From Kribbella soli (GTDB taxonomy: Bacteria; Actinomycetota; Actinomycetes; Propionibacteriales; Kribbellaceae), in the NCBI RefSeq assembly GCF_004331345.1, contig NZ_SJJZ01000003.1, forward strand, positions 1,054,001 through 1,118,000: a DNA stretch of 64,000 nt, read 5' to 3'. Made by a program: the position numbers and the translations under genes. This document shows positions 14,660-22,035 of the stretch, piece by piece. The notes under the pieces were generated by a model. It worked only from the letters and a program-made list of their open reading frames with translations. It did not search any database and had not been told where the DNA came from. Each line of letters opens with the position of its first letter. Positions within the stretch are counted from its first letter, which is position 1.

Positions 14660-15985
14660 ATGAGGGCATTTCTGCCAGTCGGACCGAACGCGATTGCGCC
14701 GGCCGAGGTCGACGAGGTGCGGCAAGGTCCGGGTGAGGTCGTGATCGAGGTCGCGGCCTACTCCGTGAACCGCGGTGAGACGTTCCAGGTCGAGAACCCA
14801 CCGGCCGATTGGCGGCCCGGGAAGGACGTCGCGGGACGTGTGGTCGCGACGATCGACGGCGGACCGGCGATCGGGTCGCGTGTGCTGGCGCACGTGCCGC
14901 ACTCGGGCTGGGCCGAGCGCGTCGCAGCACCGCTCGCACAGGTCGCCGTACTCCCGGACGAGATCTCGTTCCAGCAAGCAGCCGCGCTGCCGTTGGCAGG
15001 TCTCACCGCAGTGCGGCTGCTCCGTTCGGCGGGCGCGGTGATCGGGCGACGGATCCTCCTGACCGGGGCGTCCGGCGGAGTCGGCCACTACGTCACCGAA
15101 CTCGCGGCCGCCGCGGGCGCTTGCGTCACCGCCGTCGTCTCGTCGCCACCCCGAGGCGAGCGACTGCGTGAGCTCGGCGCCGAGACCATCGTGTACGACG
15201 TCGCGGACGCACCCGGCCGGTACGACGTCGTACTGGAGTCCGTCGGTGGCGACAGTCTGCCGATCGCGCTGTCGAAACTGCTCCCCCGCGGGCGGCTGAT
15301 CTGGTTCGGCGAGGCGAGCCGGAAGCCGATCGAACTGGACTTCTTCACCCTGTTCGACGGACCCGAGAACGCAACGATCGAGCACTTCCACTACACCGAC
15401 GGCGACGACGCGGCCGACCTGGCGACGCTCGTCCGCCTGGTCGCGACCGGCCGGCTGCACCCCGAGATCGGCCGCCAGGAGGACTGGTCCCGGACGCCCG
15501 AGGTCCTCGACGACCTCCGCCGGCGCCGTATCCGCGGCAACGCCGTACTCACCGTGATCGAACAGGAGCGCCCACCGCTGGATCCCAGGACCGTCGTCAC
15601 CCGGTACGTCGAGGCCGTGGCGGCAGGAGACCGGGCGACGATGCGCGCGAGTTTCGCACCGGACGTGGTCTGGACGTTTCCGGGCGACCTGCCGTTGTCC
15701 GGTGAGTGGAAGGGCCGGGACACGGTCGTCGACGAGTTCCTCGGCGCGGTCGCCGGCCGGGTGTTCGCGCCAGGTGCTCGGGTCACCATCACGCTCGCGA
15801 ACGTGATCGCCGACGGCGACCTGGTGTTCGCCGAGTGGACCGCGGCGGCGACGTCACGGTCGGGTGCTCCGTACCGGAACAGCTGTGGCGGAGTGTTCAC
15901 CGTCCGGGACGGGGCGATCGTCGCGGTGCGCGAATATCTCGACACCGATCACGTGCGCCGGACACTGTTCGAGTCGATGCCCTGA
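14660..15985 (+). CDS. MDR-type quinone oxidoreductase fused to a SnoaL-like domain
   Basis: 441 aa, GGAGG upstream. Residues 1-305 are a zinc-independent medium-chain reductase: GroES-like N-part, AALPLAGLTAVRLL, NADPH loop LLTGASGGVGHYV, DVVLESVGG. A linker (about 303-312) leads to a C-terminal NTF2/SnoaL domain (313-441: VVTRYVEAVAAGDRATMRAS, WKGRDTVVDEF, REYLDTDHVRRTL). The reductase would reduce quinones or enones with NADPH; the second domain may isomerise, hydrate or bind the product. Regulated presumably by the divergent HxlR gene. Confidence 0.88.
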   Translation: MRAFLPVGPNAIAPAEVDEVRQGPGEVVIEVAAYSVNRGETFQVENPPADWRPGKDVAGRVVATIDGGPAIGSRVLAHVPHSGWAERVAAPLAQVAVLPDEISFQQAAALPLAGLTAVRLLRSAGAVIGRRILLTGASGGVGHYVTELAAAAGACVTAVVSSPPRGERLRELGAETIVYDVADAPGRYDVVLESVGGDSLPIALSKLLPRGRLIWFGEASRKPIELDFFTLFDGPENATIEHFHYTDGDDAADLATLVRLVATGRLHPEIGRQEDWSRTPEVLDDLRRRRIRGNAVLTVIEQERPPLDPRTVVTRYVEAVAAGDRATMRASFAPDVVWTFPGDLPLSGEWKGRDTVVDEFLGAVAGRVFAPGARVTITLANVIADGDLVFAEWTAAATSRSGAPYRNSCGGVFTVRDGAIVAVREYLDTDHVRRTLFESMP

Positions 15986-16134
15986 GCAATCGTCACCTTC
16001 GACGCCGGAGGCAACGATTTCGGCGGATCGCTGTTCTGGGCTTGATCGGGTCAGTACGATGGGTAACCAGATCGACACTCTTTGTTTCGACGCCTGATGC
16101 CCGAGCAATCCTGAGCACCGACGCCGGAGGACCC

Positions 16135-18261
16135 GTGCCGACCCCTTCCCACTCTCCCCCCACTTCCAGCGAACGTCTGTCCTGGAAGACTGTTCTCCAC
16201 CATGACCTACCGGCCTCGCTGGTGGTCTTCCTGATCGCAGTACCGCTTTCCCTAGGAATCGCCGCAGCGTCCGGCGCCCCGCTGATCGCCGGCCTGGTGG
16301 CCGCTGTGGTCGGCGGTGTCATCGCCGGCGCGCTCGGCGGCTCCCCACTCCAGGTCAGCGGCCCGGCCGCCGGCCTGACCGTTGTCGTCGCCGGACTCAT
16401 CACCCAGTTCGGCTGGGCCGCGACCGCCGCAATCACCTGCGCTGCCGGCCTGTTGCAGATCGTGCTAGGAGTCACCCGAATCGGGCGACTGGCGCTGTCC
16501 CTCTCTCCCGCCGTCGTGCACGGCATGCTCGCCGGGATCGGCGTCACGATCGCCGTCCAGCAGCTGCACGTGGTGCTCGGCGGCAAAGCCCAGAGCTCAT
16601 TGATCTCCAACGTGACAGCGCTCCCCGCGCAGCTGATCGCGCACCACGGCCACTCGGTCGTGGCCGGCATACTCACGGTCGCGATCGTGCTCACCTGGCC
16701 GCGAATCCCTAAAGTAAAGGTGATTCCGGCACCACTCGTCGCCGTCGTGGCGGTCACGGCATTGGCCGCGGTCACCATGCCCGACGTGACCCGGGTCGAC
16801 CTGCCGGACAACCCGTTGCAGAGTCTGATCCTCCCGGTGATGCCGAAGGGTACGCCGCTCGAGATCGCCACCGCCGTACTGACTGTCGCGCTCGTCGCCA
16901 GTGTCGAGTCGTTGCTGTCGGCCGTTGCCGTCGACAAGCTTCATCGCGGCCGGCGGAGCAATCTCGATCGCGAACTGATCGGCCAGGGCGCCGCCAACGC
17001 GGTGTCCGGTGCGCTCGGCGGGATGCCGGTCACCGGCGTGATCGTGCGCTCGTCGACGAACGTCGCGGCCGGCGCCCGGACCCGCGCGTCGGCGATTCTG
17101 CACGGTCTGTGGATCGCGGCGTTCGTACTCGCGGCGGGGTCGATGCTCGAACTGATCCCGATGGCCGCGCTGGCCGGCGTACTGCTCGTCACCGGACTGC
17201 GCCTGGTGCAGCTCGCCCACATCCGAACGCTGCGTCGGCACGACGAGTTGCTCGTGTACGTCGTGACCGCGGTCGGCGTCGGCGTACTGGGACTGGCCGA
17301 AGGCGTCCTGCTCGGTCTGGTGCTCGCGCTCGCGCGCGTGCTGTACCGGCTCGCGCAGGCAACCGTGACGGCGACCGAGGCCGATGGCGTGTGGACGGTA
17401 CGGATCCGTGGTGCGCTGGTGTTCCTCGGAGTCTCGTCGCTGGTGCGGACGCTGCGCTCGATCCCTCCCGGCGCAACGGTTCGGATCGATCTCACGGTGG
17501 ATCATCTCGACCATGCGGCGTCCGAGGCGATCGAGGACTGGCGGCGCGGGCACATCGCGCGCGGCGGTTCGGTCGAGGTGTACCGCGCCGGGTCCGCCGA
17601 GCAGTTGGACGACGTCCCGATCCGGGCGTTGCTGGCGAAGCTCGCGGCCGATGGGCAAAAGCCGGCGCACCTGTTCATCACGTGCGCGGACTCGCGGATC
17701 GTGCCGACGATGATCACGACGAGCGGTCCGGGTGACCAGTTCTGCGTGCGGAACATCGGGAATCTTGTGCCGCCGAAGGGATCGAACAGCAACTCGGTCG
17801 ACGCCGCGATCGAGTACGCGGTCGATGTACTCGGGGTGAAGTCGATCGTGGTCTGCGGTCATTCCTCCTGCGGCGCCGCGGCCGCCGCGCTCGCGGCCGA
17901 CGTACCCGAAGGATCGGGGCTGCAGAACTGGTTACGGCACCTGGAGCCGTCGGTACGGCGGGCGGTCGCGCTCCCGGACATCGTGGATCCCGCGACCGGC
18001 GTGCAGTTGTCGCCGGCCGACAAGCTGTCCGTCGCGAATGTCGCCGTACAGCTGGAGAATCTGCGGAGCTTCCCCTGTGTCCGCGCGGCCGAGGATCATG
18101 GCCGGCTCGAGCTGATCGGGCTCTGGTTCGACATCGGCGCGGCGACGGCGCGCTCGGTCCTGGACCGCGCGCCGTTCCTGGTCCGCGCCGGCGAGGAGCT
18201 GTCGAAGATCAGGAGCAGCGGTACGGCGAGCGCGATCGCGACCAACCCGTCCAGCCAGTAG
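16135..18261 (+). CDS. SulP anion (bicarbonate) transporter fused to beta-carbonic anhydrase
   Basis: 708 aa from GTG at 16135, preceded by CCGGAGGACCC. Residues about 20-410 are a SulP/SLC26 membrane domain (VSGPAAGLTVVVAGL; GMPVTGVIVRSSTN), about 425-500 a STAS-like domain, and about 505-690 a beta-carbonic anhydrase with the zinc ligands Cys517 and Asp519 (CADSR) and His576, Cys579 (GHSSCGA). Such fusions are known in actinobacteria (for example Rv3273) and are thought to couple bicarbonate uptake to CO2 hydration. The 3' 166 bp are antisense to the convergent membrane protein gene. The 149-bp leader holds two similar GAGCAATC...GACGCCGGAGG stretches (15984-16011, 16103-16130). Confidence 0.93.
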   Translation: MPTPSHSPPTSSERLSWKTVLHHDLPASLVVFLIAVPLSLGIAAASGAPLIAGLVAAVVGGVIAGALGGSPLQVSGPAAGLTVVVAGLITQFGWAATAAITCAAGLLQIVLGVTRIGRLALSLSPAVVHGMLAGIGVTIAVQQLHVVLGGKAQSSLISNVTALPAQLIAHHGHSVVAGILTVAIVLTWPRIPKVKVIPAPLVAVVAVTALAAVTMPDVTRVDLPDNPLQSLILPVMPKGTPLEIATAVLTVALVASVESLLSAVAVDKLHRGRRSNLDRELIGQGAANAVSGALGGMPVTGVIVRSSTNVAAGARTRASAILHGLWIAAFVLAAGSMLELIPMAALAGVLLVTGLRLVQLAHIRTLRRHDELLVYVVTAVGVGVLGLAEGVLLGLVLALARVLYRLAQATVTATEADGVWTVRIRGALVFLGVSSLVRTLRSIPPGATVRIDLTVDHLDHAASEAIEDWRRGHIARGGSVEVYRAGSAEQLDDVPIRALLAKLAADGQKPAHLFITCADSRIVPTMITTSGPGDQFCVRNIGNLVPPKGSNSNSVDAAIEYAVDVLGVKSIVVCGHSSCGAAAAALAADVPEGSGLQNWLRHLEPSVRRAVALPDIVDPATGVQLSPADKLSVANVAVQLENLRSFPCVRAAEDHGRLELIGLWFDIGAATARSVLDRAPFLVRAGEELSKIRSSGTASAIATNPSSQ

Positions 18262-18923
18262 TGGTTCGCGGTGACCACGACGACCGTGAACGTGAGCAAC
18301 GGATGTGCGATCCACAGCCAGCGCCAGCGCGACCGGGTCGCCCGGATCAGGAAGACCGCGACCATGAACGCCCAGCCGACGTGCAGACTCGGCATCGCGG
18401 CGAACTGGTTCGCGACCCCGGAGTGCGTGCTCGGTCCGTAGACCGACTGACCGAGCAGCACGCCCGTATCCACCCAGCCCGGCATCATCCGCGGCGGGGC
18501 GAGCGGGAAGAACATGTGCCCGATCAACGCCAGCCCGGTCAGTGACGCGAGCGCCCAGCGGGCCTTCCCGTACTCGGCCGGGCGGCGGATCAGCAACCAG
18601 AGCAGCACCACCGCGGTCAGCGGGAAGTGCACGCCCGCGTAGAACACGTTGGCGAGCTGGGCGAGTCCGTCGACCTTCAGCGCGTGGTGCTGGATCGTCG
18701 ACTCGCTCGGCAGCCCGAGCCAGGCCTCCCAGCGGATCAGTTCGTCCGCGTGCCTGAACGCCGACCCCGCATGCTCCGCGGACAGGAAGCGGCCGAGGTT
18801 GTAGACCCCGAACAGCCCGGCGAGCAGCGCGATCTCCTTGACGATCCGCCAGCTCCCGCCGCGATGCCGCCCCAGCTCCGGCAGACTCGACTGCCCTACC
18901 CGCTCCAGAGTCACCTGCGCCAT
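18096..18923 (-). CDS. PAP2/AUR1-like membrane phosphatase or phosphotransferase
   Basis: 275 aa from ATG at 18923. Six or so hydrophobic helices with the PAP2-superfamily motifs of the inositol phosphorylceramide synthase type: MPSLHVGWA (about 175) and TANHYWLDGLVA (about 215), giving the catalytic His residues and Asp. It would transfer or cleave lipid phosphates on the outer face of the membrane. Residues after LLLIFD (about 235) are Ser/Arg-rich and lie antisense to the end of the carbonic anhydrase fusion, so they may be a non-functional extension. Confidence 0.8.
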   Translation of the reverse strand: MAQVTLERVGQSSLPELGRHRGGSWRIVKEIALLAGLFGVYNLGRFLSAEHAGSAFRHADELIRWEAWLGLPSESTIQHHALKVDGLAQLANVFYAGVHFPLTAVVLLWLLIRRPAEYGKARWALASLTGLALIGHMFFPLAPPRMMPGWVDTGVLLGQSVYGPSTHSGVANQFAAMPSLHVGWAFMVAVFLIRATRSRWRWLWIAHPLLTFTVVVVTANHYWLDGLVAIALAVPLLLIFDSSSPARTRNGARSRTERAVAAPMSNQSPISSSRP

Positions 18924-19040
18924 GCCGACCCCCACATCAAACCGAACGCTCGTTCTCTGAAATCCCACCCTGCGCCCAGGCCCGCTCCCAGATCAAGAAC
19001 GGTCATTCGTTTTCCCTTGTGATTCCTGGCACTCTTTCAA

Positions 19041-19072
19041 ATTATCGCAACATGCTGATAGTTGCGAATAAT
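19041..19072. promoter_or_regulatory. AT-rich inverted repeat (operator) upstream of MFS gene
   Basis: TCGCAAC (19045-19051) and GTTGCGA (19061-19067) form perfect 7-bp arms with a 9-bp spacer; AT-rich flanks extend the symmetry (ATTAT before, ATAAT after). It lies in the only AT-rich stretch between the PAP2-like and MFS genes (18924-19154) and is spaced like a regulator dimer site. No regulator gene is adjacent. Confidence 0.5.
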
Positions 19073-19154
19073 ATGAACCAACTCACATTTGGGCAGGGTG
19101 AAGGCCCCGGCTAAATCGGTCGACGCAGGGTGCCGGCCTCGGGAGAGTGCTCGC

Positions 19155-20351
19155 ATGGTGACGGTTTTCATCCGGTGGACGTGGATGCGGGCGGTGCTGC
19201 ACAACGGGTGGTGGCTGGTCACCAGCGTCTATCTGGTCGTCGACGCCGGACTCTCCCCCGCCGAGCTCGTGCTGATCGGGTCCGTGCAGAGTGCGTTCGC
19301 GCTCGTCTTCGAAGTACCGGCCGGCGTCATCGCCGACACGATCAGCCGCAAGTGGTCGCTGGTCATCTCCCAGGTGCTGATGGGTACGGCGATGCTCGCG
19401 ACCGGGCTGTTCGAGTCGTTCCCCGCACTGCTCGCCACGCAGGTGCTGTGGGGTATCTCGTGGACCTTCGCGAGCGGATCCGACGTCGCCCTGATCACCG
19501 ACGAACTGGATCGGCCGGAGGAGATCAACCTCGTCCTCGCGCGGGCCGCCCGCGCGCAGCTGACCGGTGCGGCGACCGGTCTCGTCCTCCTCGGGCTGCT
19601 CGCCTGGGCAACCCGGCGCGACCTCACCATCGTGATCGCCGGCGCCGCGATGGCGGCGCTCGCGCTGTACGTCGCATTCCGCTTCACCGAACACAACTTC
19701 GTCCCGACCCGGACCGCCCGGTGGTCCGCGTCCTGGAGCACGTTCCGTCGCGGCGTCACGCTGGTACGACGCAGCCGCGCGATCCTGCTGATCTTCGCCG
19801 CGACCTTCCTCGTGAACGGCGCCTCCGATGCCGCCGGACGCCTTACCCAGAAGCAACTTCTCGACCTGGGGCTGCCGAGCGCGCCGGATCCAATCGTCTG
19901 GTTCACCGCCCTCGGCGTCACCGGTCTGATCGTCGGCGCCGTCGTACTCCGGCTGGTCACGCACCGCATCAACGGCGCACACGCCGCGACCGACTACGCG
20001 TTGGCCGCTCTCGTCGGAGTGCTGGCCATGCTGTTGCTCGCGTTCGCCGCAGACCCGATCATCGGCGCGATCGCCGTCGTCCTGCTGAACGGCATCGTCA
20101 CGCCCCTCACTCGCGTGATCAGCACGATCTGGGTCAACGCCCGCACTACCGCCGACATCCGCGCGACGACGCACTCGTTCCTCGCGCAACTGGAGTACCT
20201 GGGCGAGATCGTCTGCGGCGTGACCATCTCCGCGATCGCACAACTCACCACATTGCCGCTCGCGCTCACGGCGTGTGCGGTCCTGTTCGCGGCAACCGCC
20301 GTACTGATGCGCCGGTCACCAGGTGATCCTGCCGTCGGTGACCTGCACTAG
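19155..20351 (+). CDS. MFS transporter
   Basis: 398 aa from ATG at 19155 with GGGAGAG upstream; a TTG at 19089 would add 22 polar residues and is less likely. Twelve hydrophobic segments; motif A-like sequence VPAGVIADTISRKWSLVIS after helix 2. Substrate unknown. An AT-rich inverted repeat lies about 85 bp upstream. Its last 36 bp overlap the 3' end of the aconitase X small-subunit gene on the other strand. Confidence 0.88.
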   Translation: MVTVFIRWTWMRAVLHNGWWLVTSVYLVVDAGLSPAELVLIGSVQSAFALVFEVPAGVIADTISRKWSLVISQVLMGTAMLATGLFESFPALLATQVLWGISWTFASGSDVALITDELDRPEEINLVLARAARAQLTGAATGLVLLGLLAWATRRDLTIVIAGAAMAALALYVAFRFTEHNFVPTRTARWSASWSTFRRGVTLVRRSRAILLIFAATFLVNGASDAAGRLTQKQLLDLGLPSAPDPIVWFTALGVTGLIVGAVVLRLVTHRINGAHAATDYALAALVGVLAMLLLAFAADPIIGAIAVVLLNGIVTPLTRVISTIWVNARTTADIRATTHSFLAQLEYLGEIVCGVTISAIAQLTTLPLALTACAVLFAATAVLMRRSPGDPAVGDLH

Positions 20352-20708
20352 GGCGTCGGCGGGGATTGCGTCGTACGACGCGACGACGACCGGGAGGTTG
20401 AGGTCGTACAGCTCGGCGGCGATGAGGGCGCCGAGCGGGATGATCGGGTCGGGGCGGGACAGGATGATAGCGGCGGGGGCGGTGCCGGCGCGGATCTGTT
20501 CCGCGAGGACGCTCGACGCGGAGCTGGAGCCGCGGCCGGATTCCATCAGGAGGATGCGGCCGGTGAGGACCTCGCCGCACTGCGGGTGATGCGCGTCGAC
20601 GATGCGGCCCTCGTTGTCGGTGCCGCCCCAGAAGGAGAGCGGCGCGGTCAGACGGATCGGCGTACCCGAAGCGGTGCCAGGATGGAGGGTTCGGCCGTGG
20701 ATGATCAT
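20316..20708 (-). CDS. Aconitase X small (swivel, DUF126) subunit
   Basis: 130 aa. DUF126 swivel domain: LSFWGGTDNEGRIVDAHHPQ, GRILLMESGRGSSSASSVLA, AAIILSRPDPIIPLGALIA. The ATG overlaps the stop of the large-subunit gene by 4 bp (ATGA). In aconitase X the GRGSSSAS loop of this domain faces the active site of the large subunit. See the next entry for function. Confidence 0.92.
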   Translation of the reverse strand: MIIHGRTLHPGTASGTPIRLTAPLSFWGGTDNEGRIVDAHHPQCGEVLTGRILLMESGRGSSSASSVLAEQIRAGTAPAAIILSRPDPIIPLGALIAAELYDLNLPVVVASYDAIPADALVQVTDGRITW

Positions 20709-21919
20709 GCGTCGAGCACCACGTGGCCGGCGCGGGCCGAGGCGACGCATTCGGTGAGCGAGCCGAGGACCGCGGAGACGTTGATGTTGCCGGGTGCGTA
20801 GTGCGCCCACTTGCCCGAGTTCGTCATCACGTACTTCCAGGTGGGCGACAGGATCGCCGTGACGTATGTGCAGGTGTCGACGATGACCGTTACGCCCGCG
20901 CCCTCCAACACCTGCAGTACGCCGTTCGCGGCCAAGAGCTCCCGTGTCGCGCGAGCGGTCGACAGGTAGAACGGCAGCTGCAAGGGCGGTCCCACCAGCA
21001 GCTCGGACAGCCGGACGCATTCGGCGTACGACGCGTGCGGCGTGCCGATGCTCACCGCATCCAACTCTGAGGCGACCGTCGACAACTCGCGTCGGACACG
21101 CTGCAGGGTCTCGAGGTCAACCACTCGCACCGGCAGGCCGTCCACCGCTGTCGGCGCCTCTGGCGTAATGCCCACCGCATGGAACAACGCGACACCGCCG
21201 GCCGACGCGGCCGCCGCACCGAGGGCCTTCAGGTCGTCCTCGCTCGCCTCGGACGGAATCCCTAGCAGTACAGGGATTTCGGCCCCGACCACCGATCCGA
21301 TGTGATGACCGAGCAACGGGTACGTCAAGTCGGAGAACTCGCCCAGCGGGCGGCAGTCGAACACCACGGTCCCCCGCCGGGCCTCGGGAGTCTGCAATCC
21401 GGCGTACGGCGCTCGTCCGGTGATCGCCGCGCAGACGTCGAGGAAGTCGCCGTACCGATCCGTGCGCGCGCCGAGGACCGAGTTCGCGAACACGATCGCG
21501 TTCGACTCCGCCCACGCGACGTGCTCACCGAACGCCGGGCGATTCGGGAGCTGGTACGGCGCGCAGGTGAACGTCGGCGTACAACCGAGTTCGACGTACG
21601 CCGCCATCAGCTCGCGCCCCGCCGCCGCGAGCTCGTGGTCCCGGACGAGGCCTGGATGGACGAGGTCCGTCGAGCCCACGTTCAGAGTGGTCGGGACGCG
21701 CACCTGGGCGCCCAGGTCGACCAGGCGATGCGCGAAGTCGAGGCTGACCTGACCGTGGTACAGGCACGAGTCGACGTGCGCCGACGTGATCTCGACCAGC
21801 CGCGGCGCGTCCGAGATCCGCGCCTGCCCGACGATCACCCGCATCGCGAGCGCCACCCCGCCCCCGTCCCGACCGCCGAGCATCGCCTCTTCGTCGGCGG
21901 TCAGGTCCAGAGTCGGCAT
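20705..21919 (-). CDS. Aconitase X large (catalytic) subunit, putative cis-3-hydroxy-L-proline dehydratase
   Basis: 404 aa, full-length AcnX catalytic domain: LTADEEAMLGG, HVDSCLYHGQVSLDF, PTTLNVGSTDLVHP, TCAPYQLPNRPAFGEHVAWAES in part, and TNSGKWAHYAPGN near the end. Cysteines in TCAPYQ, FDCRP and VDTCTY are the likely iron-sulfur or iron ligands. Bacterial AcnX proteins characterised so far dehydrate cis-3-hydroxy-L-proline, while archaeal ones act on phosphomevalonate. Split large and small genes suggest the two-subunit bacterial type. No other proline-catabolism gene is nearby, so the substrate is inference. Confidence 0.9.
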   Translation of the reverse strand: MPTLDLTADEEAMLGGRDGGGVALAMRVIVGQARISDAPRLVEITSAHVDSCLYHGQVSLDFAHRLVDLGAQVRVPTTLNVGSTDLVHPGLVRDHELAAAGRELMAAYVELGCTPTFTCAPYQLPNRPAFGEHVAWAESNAIVFANSVLGARTDRYGDFLDVCAAITGRAPYAGLQTPEARRGTVVFDCRPLGEFSDLTYPLLGHHIGSVVGAEIPVLLGIPSEASEDDLKALGAAAASAGGVALFHAVGITPEAPTAVDGLPVRVVDLETLQRVRRELSTVASELDAVSIGTPHASYAECVRLSELLVGPPLQLPFYLSTARATRELLAANGVLQVLEGAGVTVIVDTCTYVTAILSPTWKYVMTNSGKWAHYAPGNINVSAVLGSLTECVASARAGHVVLDA

Positions 21920-21939
21920 GCGTTGAACCTAGCGGACCT

Positions 21940-22024
21940 GTGCCACTCACCAACCCGCCGGACGCGGCGCGCGGCGCGCTCGTCCAGTCGGCCGTGGCAC
22001 GCTTCGTGCGAGGTTGGTCAGTGG
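21940..22024. other. Highly structured intergenic segment between acnX and S41 protease genes
   Basis: CCACTCACCAACC (21943-21955) is complementary to GGTTGGTCAGTGG (22012-22024) with one mismatch. Inside lie GGACG/CGTCC and GC-rich palindromes around GCGCGCGGCGCGC. An alternative pairing joins GTGCCAC (21940-21946) with GTGGCAC (21994-22000). It ends 11 bp past the S41 stop, so it is probably its terminator, or the 5' region of the acnX operon. Confidence 0.55.
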
Positions 22025-22035
22025 TGGGCGCCCGC

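Noticed and set aside
16059..16097. 12-codon leader peptide (MGNQIDTLCFDA) before the SulP-CA gene
   Set aside because: No ribosome site and no attenuator fold seen; chance short frame.
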